From Bacillota bacterium (lineage in GTDB: Bacteria; Bacillota_I; Bacilli_A; Izemoplasmatales; UBA1188): a stretch of DNA of 64,000 nucleotides. The notes beneath the pieces were generated by a model that was given only the letters and a program-made list of their open reading frames with translations, searched no databases and had not been told where the DNA came from. The position numbers were made by a program, and so were the translations under genes. The stretch is taken from positions 110,762-174,761 of the forward strand of contig JAEYPN010000017.1 in assembly GCA_023410715.1 (NCBI GenBank), in the 5' to 3' direction. Shown in pieces: positions 26,216 to 35,451 of the stretch. Positions within the stretch are counted from its first letter, which is position 1; each line of letters starts with the position of its first letter.

Positions 26216-28622
26216 TTTACTTATGATAATTGACTCCTCAAATTCTGAGAATTTTAAGCAACTAACTAAACATAGAGTTTCTGGTGCTATTCCTTTTTAT
26301 GGGAAATACCGGTTAATTGACTTTGCTTTATCATGCGCGAAAAACTCTGGTATCACCAATGTTGCAATTTTTCCATATGGAAGTTATCGTTCATTATCTG
26401 ACCATATTGGTAGTGGTGAAAGATGGGATTTATCGAGAAGAAAGGATGGTATCTTTATCTTACCACCTAAAAATCCTTCTCCAGTCCAAATGGAAATGTT
26501 ATCATTTCAAAGGATGTATGAGCACATTGAATACTTTACGAGAAGTAGTCAAAATTATGTTTTAGTCACAAATGGCACAATTGTCTGGAATATTGATTTT
26601 ACTTCCGCCTTGGACAGTCATATTAAAAGTAATGCGGATATTACAGAAATTATAGGTAGTAATGATAAAAGAATGAAAACTTTTATTATTAAAAAGGAAT
26701 TACTCTTAGAATTTGTATTAAAATATGACCGTATAATGTATAAAAATTTACTAGATATCTATGATTTTTCCGATAATATTAAAAGAAATATTTATAAATA
26801 TTGCAAATATTCGTTTTATATTACGAATGAATATGATTTACATCAAGCATCAATGGAACTCTTAGATTTAACTAGAGCTCGAGAAGTATTTTCCCTTGAA
26901 AGACCAATATACTCTAAAGAAACAATGTCAATGCCTACAACTTACATGACTAATGCCATTGAGAAAAATGCGATTGTCGCATCAGGCGCTAAGATTTATG
27001 GGCAAATAATTAATTCAACGATTGGTCGTAAAGTCGTGATTGGTGAAAACTCTGTTGTAAAAAAAAGCGTAATAATGAATCAAACAATCATTGGTAATAA
27101 CTGTTATATTGAAAATGCTATTTTAGATAAACAAACGATTGTTTTAGATAATGCCACAATCTTAGGTGGTAAAAACTTATTTATTAGTGAAAAAGGTCAA
27201 AAGGTTTATGATGATGATACGTTAATTATTTATCAAATTGCGGTAGAATGTAATCCGTTTATCAAAACAGGAGGATTAGCAGATATTGTTGGTAGCTTAG
27301 CCTATAATCTTACCTCACTAGGTGTTAATTCTCGGGTAATTATGCCGCTTTATAGAAGTATTAAATTACATTATATTGGAGTCTTACATTTTGAAGCCGA
27401 ATTAAACATAATTTTTAACAAGGAAGAAATAAGAGCTAATGTTTATAGTTATTTAGATAAAAATACCTTATTTTACTTTATTGATTCATATCGTTATTTT
27501 GATCGCAAAAACATCTACGGTTACGATGATGATGGCGAAAGGTTTGCATATTTTTCTTTAGCAGCTGTAGAATTTTTAAACTTGATCGAAGAAAAACCTA
27601 ATATCATTCATATTCATGACTGGCACTCAGGCCTAATTCCTTCATTAATTAAGAATTACCAAAACTTATCACAAATAAAAACGTTACTTACTATTCATAA
27701 TATTGAATATCAAGGCATTTTTAAAAGAGAAATTTTAGATAAACTTAATCTTTATTTACCGGAATACACTTCTCCTTTAATTAATTTCTTAGAAATTGGT
27801 TTAAATACCGCAACGAAAATTAATACTGTTTCTCAAACATATAAAGAAGAACTAAAGTATGAGTATTATAGTTTAAACTTATGTCCGATAATTAATAAAC
27901 GCGAGCGGGACTTTTATGGTATTTTAAACGGACTTGAAAAAGATTATGATCCAAAGTTTGATCTAGTTATTAAAGAGCGCTATGATGCATCTAACGTTTT
28001 AAGTGCGAAAATGGCTAATAAAAAATATTTGCAAGAGATTTCCTCTTTAAATGTTGGATCTAATTATTTTGTCATAGGCATGGTTTCAAGAATAGTTGAA
28101 CAAAAAGGTTTTGATATAATTATTTCTGCCTTTGATGAAATAATGAAAAATGAAAATATTGAGTTTGTATTACTTGGAACTGGCGAAGAAATATATATGG
28201 AAAAACTAAGAGCGCTTGAAAAAGCTTATCCAGAGCGCGTTAAAATGTTTTTAAGCTATGATGCGACCTCACCATCATATATTTATGGTGGAGCTGATCT
28301 TTTTTTAATGCCATCAAGATTTGAGCCTTGTGGCATTGGTCAAATGATCGCCTTAAAATATGGGACAATTCCATTAGTTAGACAAACTGGAGGCTTAAAT
28401 GATACAATTCAGGCTTTCAATATTTCGAGCCAAAAAGGCAATGGTTTTAAGTTTTATAATTATGATTATAAAGAATTAATTCATATGACAAAGATTGCCT
28501 ATGATTTATTTTTAAATCATAAGGATATTTGGTATCAATTAATTTTAAATGCAATGAAGAGTGAGTACTCCTTAGAAAAAACAGCTAGAGGATATATATA
28601 TCTTTATAAATCGATGCGTTAG
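26205..28622 (+). CDS. GlgD-GlgA fusion: pyrophosphorylase-like subunit plus glycogen synthase
   Basis: One unbroken 805-residue frame joins two usually separate proteins. Residues 1 to about 340 are GlgD-like: a nucleotidyltransferase fold (FYGKYRLIDFALSCAKNSGI) that lacks the catalytic GGxGxRL loop and ends in left-handed beta-helix repeats. From about residue 341 the protein is a GT5 glycogen synthase. It has the ADP-glucose loop KTGGLADIVG (Lys354), HDWH at 471-474, EQKGFD, and SRFEPCGIG with Glu707. The junction is abrupt, with no long linker. Known GlgD proteins tune GlgC activity, so this polypeptide may physically couple ADP-glucose supply to chain extension; that is inference. It overlaps glgC by 11 bases, with AGGAGG just upstream. 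Confidence 0.93.
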   Translation: MMIDLLMIIDSSNSENFKQLTKHRVSGAIPFYGKYRLIDFALSCAKNSGITNVAIFPYGSYRSLSDHIGSGERWDLSRRKDGIFILPPKNPSPVQMEMLSFQRMYEHIEYFTRSSQNYVLVTNGTIVWNIDFTSALDSHIKSNADITEIIGSNDKRMKTFIIKKELLLEFVLKYDRIMYKNLLDIYDFSDNIKRNIYKYCKYSFYITNEYDLHQASMELLDLTRAREVFSLERPIYSKETMSMPTTYMTNAIEKNAIVASGAKIYGQIINSTIGRKVVIGENSVVKKSVIMNQTIIGNNCYIENAILDKQTIVLDNATILGGKNLFISEKGQKVYDDDTLIIYQIAVECNPFIKTGGLADIVGSLAYNLTSLGVNSRVIMPLYRSIKLHYIGVLHFEAELNIIFNKEEIRANVYSYLDKNTLFYFIDSYRYFDRKNIYGYDDDGERFAYFSLAAVEFLNLIEEKPNIIHIHDWHSGLIPSLIKNYQNLSQIKTLLTIHNIEYQGIFKREILDKLNLYLPEYTSPLINFLEIGLNTATKINTVSQTYKEELKYEYYSLNLCPIINKRERDFYGILNGLEKDYDPKFDLVIKERYDASNVLSAKMANKKYLQEISSLNVGSNYFVIGMVSRIVEQKGFDIIISAFDEIMKNENIEFVLLGTGEEIYMEKLRALEKAYPERVKMFLSYDATSPSYIYGGADLFLMPSRFEPCGIGQMIALKYGTIPLVRQTGGLNDTIQAFNISSQKGNGFKFYNYDYKELIHMTKIAYDLFLNHKDIWYQLILNAMKSEYSLEKTARGYIYLYKSMR

Positions 28623-28635
28623 AAAGAGTGATTAA

Positions 28636-31026
28636 ATGAATATATTTAAAAATCCAAAGACATTTGAAAAAGAATTTAAAACACGTTTAGATAGAACATA
28701 CATGGTTAGCGTAGAAGCATCCTCACTCCGCCAAAGATTTAATATCTTAGGTACTTTGATTAAGGAGTATGCTTCACAGTATGCCAAAAAAACTCAAGAA
28801 AAATTAGCTAATAGTTATCAAAAAGAAGTTATCTATTTTTCAATGGAATTTTTACTTGGTCGACTTGTCACTAATAATTTGATTAATTTAGGGGTTTATA
28901 ATGTCGCTAAAGAAGCATTTCAAAATATGGGAATTGATTTAAATGAAGTTGAAGAGTATGAATCAGACCCAGGACTTGGTAATGGTGGACTAGGGCGCCT
29001 TGCAGCCTGCTTTTTAGATTCTCTTTCATCTTTAGGATATCCTGGATATGGTAATTGTCTTCGTTATCGTTATGGGCTTTTTAGACAAAAGATAACTAAC
29101 GGATACCAAGAAGAAAGACCAGATAACTGGTTATCTGATCAATACGTTTGGGAAACAAGAAAAGAAGAATTATCAGAAGAAATTCCTTTTTATGGGTATG
29201 TATCATATGAGGGAAAAATGGTATATCATCCTACTGAATTTATCAAAGCTGTTCCATATGATGTGATGGCTATTGGGGCCGGTAATGGGATTGTAACAAA
29301 CCTTAGAATCTGGAATGCTGAACCTGCAAGTACATATCCTATAAATAAATCAGCTTTTGAATACGAATTTAACTTGGAAAAAATTACAGGTTTTTTGTAT
29401 CCTGATGATACGACTGATGAAGGGAAAAGATTACGTCTTACTCAACAATATTTTTTCTCAAGCGCCGGAGTTAAATCAGCGTGTCGGATTATTAAAGAGA
29501 AATATCATACTTTAAAAGATTTAGATAAGCATGTGACTTTTCATATTAATGATACACATCCAACATTAGTTATTCCAGAATTAATTAGAATCTTGCTTGA
29601 TGAAGAAAATATGGGCTGGGATGAAGCTTACCAAATTGCTTCTAAAACATGTGCATATACTAACCATACAATTTTATCTGAAGCTCTTGAAAAATGGCCA
29701 GTTTATTTAATTCAAAATATGTTACCAAGGGTTTATCAAATTATTGAAGAGATCAATCGTCGTTGGGTAGAAGATTTAAGATTAAATAATCCTACTTATA
29801 ATGAAAGTAAACTTGCAATCATACATGATGGTGTATGTCGAATGGCTAATTTATGTGTTGTTGTATGTTTTAGTGTGAATGGTGTTGCTAAATTACATAC
29901 AGAAATATTAAAGAATATTGAAATGAAGGAATTTAATGAATTATTCCCTGGCAAATTTAATAATAAAACAAACGGTATAACACATAGAAGATGGTTATAT
30001 CATTCTAACAAAGAATTATCGGATATCTTAGATGCTTATGTAACACCTGACTGGGTTAAAAATCCTGATTTGATAAAAAACCTAGAAAAATATGTTAACG
30101 ATGAAAAATTACATGATCTTTATTTTGCGATGAAGAAAAAAAGAAAAGAAATTTTAGCTGCTAAGATCTTAAAAGAACAAGGAATTTTGATTGATCCAAA
30201 TTCTATATTTGATATTCAAGTTAAAAGATTACATGAATATAAAAGACAATTACTTAATGCATTACATATTATGGATGTTTATAATGAACTTAAAACTAAC
30301 TCAGAATTTAAGAAAAATTATGTTCCGCATACATTCATTTTTGGAGCTAAAGCCGCAAGTGGTTACTATTTTGCCAAAAAAATTATAAAATTAATTTCGA
30401 CAATTGGTGAAAAAGTTAATAATGATTTAGGTACAAACAAATACTTAAAGGTTGTGTTTGTTGAAAACTATAATGTTTCATATGCAGAAAAAATTATGCC
30501 AGCTGCCGATATTTCTGAGCAAATATCAACTGCATCTAAAGAAGCATCAGGTACTGGTAATATGAAATTTATGATGAATGGTGCTTTGACAATTGGAACA
30601 ATGGATGGTGCAAATGTTGAAATATCTGAACTAGTTGGTCCAAATAACATTTATATTTTTGGCTTAAATGCAAATGAAGTAGCAGAGATATATAAAAATA
30701 ACAGCTATTCATCATATGAAATTTATCAAAATAACTTTAGGGTTAAAAGAGTTGTTGATCAGTTAATTAATGGCTTTTTTGAATCAGTTGATAAAAATGA
30801 ATTTAAAGAAATTTATGATAAATTACTATATGCGGATACATATTTAGTATTAAAGGATTTTGATAGCTACTTAAAAGCTCACGCTAAAGCTAATGAAGAC
30901 TATAAAAATAAAAAGAAATGGGCTAAAATGGCGCTTATTAACATTAGCAAAAGCTATAAATTCTCTTCAGATAGGACAATCAAAGAGTATGCAAACGAGA
31001 TTTGGCATATTGATGTGATTAAGTAA
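28636..31026 (+). CDS. glgP: Glycogen phosphorylase
   Basis: GlgP releases glucose-1-phosphate from glycogen ends. The 796-residue PLP enzyme carries the cofactor-lysine motif EASGTGNMKFMMNGALTIGT (Lys644), and family blocks YFSMEFLLGR, DPGLGNGGLGRLAACFLDS and NDTHPTL. Length is typical of bacterial enzymes. It begins 13 bases after the glgD-glgA fusion, completing an operon that contains both synthesis and breakdown of glycogen. Confidence 0.97.
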   Translation: MNIFKNPKTFEKEFKTRLDRTYMVSVEASSLRQRFNILGTLIKEYASQYAKKTQEKLANSYQKEVIYFSMEFLLGRLVTNNLINLGVYNVAKEAFQNMGIDLNEVEEYESDPGLGNGGLGRLAACFLDSLSSLGYPGYGNCLRYRYGLFRQKITNGYQEERPDNWLSDQYVWETRKEELSEEIPFYGYVSYEGKMVYHPTEFIKAVPYDVMAIGAGNGIVTNLRIWNAEPASTYPINKSAFEYEFNLEKITGFLYPDDTTDEGKRLRLTQQYFFSSAGVKSACRIIKEKYHTLKDLDKHVTFHINDTHPTLVIPELIRILLDEENMGWDEAYQIASKTCAYTNHTILSEALEKWPVYLIQNMLPRVYQIIEEINRRWVEDLRLNNPTYNESKLAIIHDGVCRMANLCVVVCFSVNGVAKLHTEILKNIEMKEFNELFPGKFNNKTNGITHRRWLYHSNKELSDILDAYVTPDWVKNPDLIKNLEKYVNDEKLHDLYFAMKKKRKEILAAKILKEQGILIDPNSIFDIQVKRLHEYKRQLLNALHIMDVYNELKTNSEFKKNYVPHTFIFGAKAASGYYFAKKIIKLISTIGEKVNNDLGTNKYLKVVFVENYNVSYAEKIMPAADISEQISTASKEASGTGNMKFMMNGALTIGTMDGANVEISELVGPNNIYIFGLNANEVAEIYKNNSYSSYEIYQNNFRVKRVVDQLINGFFESVDKNEFKEIYDKLLYADTYLVLKDFDSYLKAHAKANEDYKNKKKWAKMALINISKSYKFSSDRTIKEYANEIWHIDVIK

Positions 31027-31029
31027 CAT

Positions 31030-31674
31030 ATGAAAAATTACATGCCACTTAAAATTACTAAAAAACGAACTAATAAAATTAGAATAAGTATAACTCAAAA
31101 AGGCGAAGTCAGTGTGACTGCACCTTCAGGTCTTTCTAATCAAGAAATCTTAAAAATAATTGATGAAAAAAGTGAGTGGATTGAAAAAAATAGGGAAAGA
31201 GTTTTATTTAGATACATGATTTTAAATAATGAAGTCAAATATTTAGGTAAGATTTGTCCCGTTGAAGTAATAAAAGATGATTTAAATAAAGTGGAGTATC
31301 TAAATAATTCCTTTAAAATTTATACTAAAGATGATAAGAATGAATATGTTCAAAAGCTTTATAATGATTTCTTGATCTCAGAAGCTAAAAAAATTATTCC
31401 TCCAATGATTCAAAAATATTTAGATTTTTTTCACCTTACATTAAATCGCTTAGAGATTAAAAAAATGTATAATAGCAATGGTATTTGTACTGCTAGTGAA
31501 AAATATATTAGAATCAGCTATCATGTCTTACATTATGATATGAGATATATTGAGTATGTTTGTTTACATGAGGTTGCACATTTAATTGAGGCAAATCATC
31601 AAAAAGCCTTTTATAAGGTCATTGAAAGAGCAATGCCTGATTATAAAAGCGTTTTAAATAAGTATAGGGATTGA
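31030..31674 (+). CDS. YgjP-like (DUF45/WLM) metallopeptidase
   Basis: The 214-residue protein ends in a zinc-peptidase motif CLHEVAHLIEANHQKAFYKV (HExxH with a downstream His) followed by a Pro-Asp-Tyr-Lys segment, the hallmark of the YgjP/DUF45 family. The usual WGSC element is altered to NGIC. Substrates are unknown. It starts 3 bases after glgP with no good ribosome binding site, so it is probably translated by coupling. A new promoter follows it for the FMN riboswitch. Confidence 0.8.
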   Translation: MKNYMPLKITKKRTNKIRISITQKGEVSVTAPSGLSNQEILKIIDEKSEWIEKNRERVLFRYMILNNEVKYLGKICPVEVIKDDLNKVEYLNNSFKIYTKDDKNEYVQKLYNDFLISEAKKIIPPMIQKYLDFFHLTLNRLEIKKMYNSNGICTASEKYIRISYHVLHYDMRYIEYVCLHEVAHLIEANHQKAFYKVIERAMPDYKSVLNKYRD

Positions 31675-31697
31675 AAAAATAAAAAAAAGGTGTATAA
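31671..31697 (+). promoter_or_regulatory. Likely promoter of the FMN riboswitch-ribU unit
   Basis: TATAAT at 31692-31697 lies 14 bases before the aptamer. TTGAAA at 31671 is a possible -35, but the 15-base spacer is short. Confidence 0.5.
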
Positions 31698-31711
31698 TTA
31701 GATTGTTAATA

Positions 31712-31817
31712 AATCTTCGGGGCAGGGTGAAATTCCCAATCGGCGGTAAACTCCGCGAGCGTAAGCACGAACTGGTGTGATTCCAGTAGCGACAGTAAAG
31801 TCTGGATAAAAGAAGAG
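31712..31817 (+). promoter_or_regulatory. FMN riboswitch (RFN element)
   Basis: The conserved aptamer is complete. The closing stem pairs TCTTC (31713) with GAAGA (31812). The blocks GGGGCAGGGTGAAATTCCC, CGGCGGTAAACTCCGCGAGC, ACTGGTGTGATTCCAGT and GCGACAGTAAAGTCTGGAT are in the standard order. FMN binding should favour the terminator that follows and shut off ribU. Confidence 0.97.
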
Positions 31818-31830
31818 TTATATCTTTGCC

Positions 31831-31856
31831 TACGAGATTATTTCTCGTATTTTTTA
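31831..31856 (+). terminator. Riboswitch expression-platform terminator
   Basis: Stem TACGAGA/TCTCGTA with loop TTATT and a T-run lies between the FMN aptamer and ribU. Confidence 0.8.
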
Positions 31857-31936
31857 TTTTTGTTAACTAATTTAAATAAAAAACATGAGTAAGCTTATGA
31901 TTTTTAATGATAATGATTTTAAAGGAGATTAAGAAA

Positions 31937-32584
31937 ATGAAAACAAAAAAAATGACTGCCTTAGCCATATTATCAGCTTTAGCATTTGTAACTTACTTGA
32001 TGATTCAAATCCCTATTATGCCAGCTGCACCATATTTGGAATATGAACCAAAAGATGTCATCATCACCATCGCTGGTTTTATCTATGGGCCCCTTTCAGC
32101 AGCGATTATTTCCATCGTTGTTTCTTTTGTTGAAATGCTTTTAACAAGTACAACTGGAGTAATTGGTTTTATTATGAATGTTTTATCAACATGTGCTTTT
32201 TCATGTGTAGCAGCTCTAGTTTATCGCAAGAAAAAAACAGTATCAAGTGCAGTTATTGGTTTAGTTCTTGGTGGCGTAGCAATGACTATTGTGATGATTT
32301 TATGGAACTATTTATTAACACCACTTTATTTAGGAGTTGATCGAAATGATGTAATTCCAATGCTTTTACCTGTATTTGGTGTATTTAATGTAATTAAAAG
32401 CTCATTAAATATTGGGATTATTCTTTTAGTATATAAACCAATTGTTTCAACCTTAAGAAAACTTAACTTTATAGATGATGGGAAAGATAATAAAAGCAAA
32501 TTAAACGTTGGTGTTTTACTGTTAGGATTAGTCATTTTAGCGACCACAATTTTAATAATTTTGGTATTAAAAGGAATAATTTAG
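31937..32584 (+). CDS. ribU: Riboflavin ECF transporter S component
   Basis: RibU is the membrane substrate-binding subunit of an energy-coupling factor transporter for riboflavin. The 215-residue protein has five to six membrane helices. The PxxxxYLEYEPKDV motif and GFIYGPLSAAIISIVVSFVE segment are RibU hallmarks. ATG at 31937 has AAAGGAGATT directly upstream; the ATG at 31907 is too early. Control by the FMN riboswitch strongly supports the substrate. The shared ATPase and T subunits are not in this window. No riboflavin synthesis genes are nearby. Confidence 0.94.
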   Translation: MKTKKMTALAILSALAFVTYLMIQIPIMPAAPYLEYEPKDVIITIAGFIYGPLSAAIISIVVSFVEMLLTSTTGVIGFIMNVLSTCAFSCVAALVYRKKKTVSSAVIGLVLGGVAMTIVMILWNYLLTPLYLGVDRNDVIPMLLPVFGVFNVIKSSLNIGIILLVYKPIVSTLRKLNFIDDGKDNKSKLNVGVLLLGLVILATTILIILVLKGII

Positions 32585-32642
32585 CAATAAAATATATATT
32601 AATTTGCCAAAAAAGTGTATAATATACATGGAGTGTGATTTA

Positions 32643-33059
32643 ATGAAAAAAATATCGATATTTCTAACTTTATTTTTGATTTTATTAATGTTTGGATGTG
32701 GTAATGTCGCTAATAACAAATTAGATTATGACGATTTTCCCAATCTAGTTTTAACAAATATTGAAGAAGTAAATTTAAAATTAGCGAACAGAAATGACGT
32801 TTTTTATCTTTATCTCATCAGTGATGATTGCGAAACCTGTGTTTCTTTAAAACCTACTATTCTTACTAGATTTGATAAAGAAGGATACCTTAAAATGGCA
32901 AATCCACATGTATATATTATAAATGTTGATAAGGTATATGATTTTAAGGAACTTTATAAATATGAAAAAAGTCCAGCTTTACTTAAAGTAGAGAATAATG
33001 TAATCAAAGAAGCTGTTTATGATGAAAATAAGATTTTAAGAATCATTAATAAACTCTAG
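32643..33059 (+). CDS. Thioredoxin-like lipoprotein
   Basis: The 138-residue protein has a lipoprotein signal ending LLMFGC (Cys19). The mature part resembles a thioredoxin fold: strand FYLYLISDDCETC with a CxxC pair (Cys63 and Cys66), then a helix and the strand VYIINVDKV, and a SPALLKVENN segment that could hold the cis-proline. It would act as a membrane-anchored thiol oxidoreductase outside the cell. Family placement is inferred from the CxxC and strand order. ATG at 32643 follows GGAGTG; an ATG at 32604 is unlikely. The GDPD gene follows 9 bases downstream. Confidence 0.68.
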   Translation: MKKISIFLTLFLILLMFGCGNVANNKLDYDDFPNLVLTNIEEVNLKLANRNDVFYLYLISDDCETCVSLKPTILTRFDKEGYLKMANPHVYIINVDKVYDFKELYKYEKSPALLKVENNVIKEAVYDENKILRIINKL

Positions 33060-33068
33060 GAGGAAAAG

Positions 33069-33788
33069 ATGGACACAATTAAATTAGATAAAAAGTTTAA
33101 TGGTCTCATTGCTCATCGTGGATTATCAGGGATTGAAACAGAAAACACTATTTTAGCATTTACCGCTGCCGCTAATCGTAGTTACTTTGGCATTGAATGT
33201 GATGTTCAGGTTACTAAGGATCAAAAGTATGTTATTTCCCATGATGATTCGCTTCAACGCCTTGCGCTTTTTGATATTTATATTCCTAGTTATACTTATG
33301 ATGAACTTTTAAAATTTCCTTATCTTGATAGAAAAACAGGAAATATTAATAATAAAATTGTTGTTCCATTATTAAGCGAATATTTAGAAATCTGTCGTAT
33401 TTATAACAAGCAAGCAGTTGTTGAATTAAAAGGCACTTTAAAATTAGATGATTTAAAAGAAATCTTTACAATTTGTGAAAATGAAAAAATGCCTAATAAT
33501 TTAGTTTTTATTTCTTTTAATCCGGAATATTTACTTGAAATGCGTAAAATAAGTCCTAAAACCCCACTTTACTTGTTAAGTGATAATTATGATGAAAGAA
33601 TTTATAACTTTTGCATAACTAACAGAATCAATTTGGATATTAATTATCAAGCTATAAATGAAGATATTATTAAAGCTTTTCATTTAGTTGGTTTAAAGAT
33701 AAATGTTTATACAGTTAATTATAAAGAAGTTGCGGAAAGACTAATTAAAATGGGTGTAGATTATATTACAACCAATATTCTTGAATAA
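33069..33788 (+). CDS. Glycerophosphodiester phosphodiesterase
   Basis: The enzyme hydrolyses glycerophosphodiesters from lipid headgroups to glycerol-3-phosphate and alcohols. The 239-residue protein has the catalytic AHRGLSGIETENTILAF motif, ECDVQVTKDQKYVISHDDSLQR with the metal-binding Glu and Asp and second His, and a C-terminal VNYKEVAERLIKMGVDYITTN. No signal peptide is seen, so it is cytoplasmic (UgpQ-like). AGGAGG lies just before the start. A terminator follows. Confidence 0.92.
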   Translation: MDTIKLDKKFNGLIAHRGLSGIETENTILAFTAAANRSYFGIECDVQVTKDQKYVISHDDSLQRLALFDIYIPSYTYDELLKFPYLDRKTGNINNKIVVPLLSEYLEICRIYNKQAVVELKGTLKLDDLKEIFTICENEKMPNNLVFISFNPEYLLEMRKISPKTPLYLLSDNYDERIYNFCITNRINLDINYQAINEDIIKAFHLVGLKINVYTVNYKEVAERLIKMGVDYITTNILE

Positions 33789-33804
33789 AAATTATATATT
33801 AGAG

Positions 33805-33830
33805 AGTAATCCTATAATGATTGCTTTTTT
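33805..33830 (+). terminator. Terminator after glycerophosphodiesterase gene
   Basis: Stem AGTAATC/GATTGCT (one G-U pair) with loop CTATAAT and a T-run. The 183-base gap to the next gene holds this and the promoter below. Confidence 0.8.
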
Positions 33831-33902
33831 ATAGTAAAAACAAAAATCTTCTCAAAAAATTAAACATTCTTTTAAACAAAATAAAAATTAGGTCTAGAAA
33901 TG

Positions 33903-33931
33903 TTGGAAAAACATTTTTTTTGTGATATACT
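33903..33931 (+). promoter_or_regulatory. Promoter of the GGDEF-EAL gene
   Basis: TTGGAA and TATACT are separated by 17 bases, 41 bases before the ATG at 33972. AGGAGG follows as ribosome binding site. Confidence 0.7.
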
Positions 33932-33971
33932 GAAAAAAGTACGATTTTTTTAAAACATAGGAGGATTACTA

Positions 33972-35426
33972 ATGTTAGAAAGCCTATTCTACCTCTTTAT
34001 ACCTATGTTAGAAACGAATAAAATTATGTCATTTAAAGAATTTATTAAGCTTTATCCCGAAATGGCTTATATTTTACTTGTTTTATTAACATCGGTTGTT
34101 GTAATAGCTTTGATAATTATACTTATTAATATTTTATTCACCACTAGAAAGATTAAAAAAATCGCATACTATGATTCGGTTACAAATGAGATAAATTTTA
34201 ACCGTTTCTTGCCTTTAGCAACTCGTTTAATTAAAGGTTCCGGTAATAATCAATACTCTGTAATTTGTTTAGACATTATTAATTTTAAAGTAATTAATAA
34301 ATCATATGGTTACGATTTTGGTAATAAAATCTTAAAGATTATTGCATCCATTTTAAAGGATACTTTGGATAAAGATGAAATCTTTACCCGTCGTAACGCT
34401 GATGTATTTATTATATTAAAGAAAAACAATCTTGAGGATACGATTAATTTTTATGAGAACTTAAAAAATCGGATAACTTTAGAAGTATTTAAGAATTATG
34501 ATTTTATTAAACTTAAACTTCATTGTGGTATTTATCTTATTTCTGATAAAAATCAAGATACCAATGTCATTATAGATAAGGCAGATTATGTCCGTAAATC
34601 CAATAAATTAAACAACGTAAAAGATTATTTAATTTATGATAATGATGTTCAAGAACAAATAAAAAAAGAAAAAGAAATTGAAGATACAATGAAGTATGCT
34701 TTAGCAAATGATGAGTTTATAATTTATATCCAACCAAAATATGATTTATTTACTAATATAATTATTGGTGGTGAAGCCTTAGTAAGATGGAATAATCCAC
34801 GTTATGGCTTAACTTTACCTGGTGAATTTATTCCTTTTTTTGAAAAGAATGGCTTTGTGACTGAACTTGATTACTATGTTTTTAATAAGGTCTGCGAGCA
34901 AATTAGAATTTGGTTAGATTTAGGATATGATGTAAAACCAATTTCCACAAATTTCTCTAGGCTTCATTTGTACTTCCCTGATTTTATAAGTGATCTTGTT
35001 GAAATTGTGGATAGATATAGTATTCCACATGAATTATTAGAAATTGAAGTTACAGAAAATTTGTTTTTTGAAAATAGAAGCGAGCTTATAAGACTTATAG
35101 ATGAATTAAGAAAAGAAAAGTTCTTAGTATCTATTGATGATTTTGGAGCGGGTTTTTCATCTATTAATTTTTTAAAGGATTTGACAATTGATGTTCTAAA
35201 AATAGATAAGACATTTTTGGAAAAAGAGATTTCAAATAAAACCAAAATTATAATTGAAAACGTTGTAAAGATGGCAAACGATATGGATATTAAAGTCGTT
35301 TGTGAAGGTATCGAAACAGTTGAACACGTCGACTTTCTTAAATCCATTGATTGCCCTTATGCCCAAGGTTTTTTCCTATCTAAACCCTTACCTATCAATG
35401 AATTTGAAAGAAAGATAAAAAAGTGA
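33972..35426 (+). CDS. Membrane GGDEF-EAL protein, probable c-di-GMP phosphodiesterase
   Basis: The 484-residue protein has a membrane segment at about 28-53, a GGDEF-fold domain (about 65-220) and an EAL domain (about 235-480). The cyclase signature RGGDEF is replaced by RNADVF (142-146 region), so synthesis is very unlikely. The EAL half looks intact: EALVRW with Glu268, the STNFS segment, EIEVTEN, DDFGAGFSS, KIDKTF, CEGIETVE and QGFFLSKPLP. By family knowledge these support c-di-GMP hydrolysis to pGpG, with the dead GGDEF half acting as a regulatory module. It is monocistronic, with its own promoter and a terminator overlapping its stop. Confidence 0.9.
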   Translation: MLESLFYLFIPMLETNKIMSFKEFIKLYPEMAYILLVLLTSVVVIALIIILINILFTTRKIKKIAYYDSVTNEINFNRFLPLATRLIKGSGNNQYSVICLDIINFKVINKSYGYDFGNKILKIIASILKDTLDKDEIFTRRNADVFIILKKNNLEDTINFYENLKNRITLEVFKNYDFIKLKLHCGIYLISDKNQDTNVIIDKADYVRKSNKLNNVKDYLIYDNDVQEQIKKEKEIEDTMKYALANDEFIIYIQPKYDLFTNIIIGGEALVRWNNPRYGLTLPGEFIPFFEKNGFVTELDYYVFNKVCEQIRIWLDLGYDVKPISTNFSRLHLYFPDFISDLVEIVDRYSIPHELLEIEVTENLFFENRSELIRLIDELRKEKFLVSIDDFGAGFSSINFLKDLTIDVLKIDKTFLEKEISNKTKIIIENVVKMANDMDIKVVCEGIETVEHVDFLKSIDCPYAQGFFLSKPLPINEFERKIKK

Positions 35427-35450
35427 GCAAGAAATTGCTCACTTTTAATT
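35421..35450. terminator. Bidirectional terminator
   Basis: A perfect 10-bp stem AAGTGAGCAA/TTGCTCACTT with a GAAA tetraloop lies between convergent genes and contains the stop codon of the GGDEF-EAL gene. T-rich and A-rich flanks suit both strands. Confidence 0.88.
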
Positions 35451-35451
35451 T

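Noticed and set aside
35421..35450. Possible regulatory hairpin inside the GGDEF-EAL gene end
   Set aside because: The stem, GAAA loop and T-rich flanks are fully explained by a bidirectional terminator.
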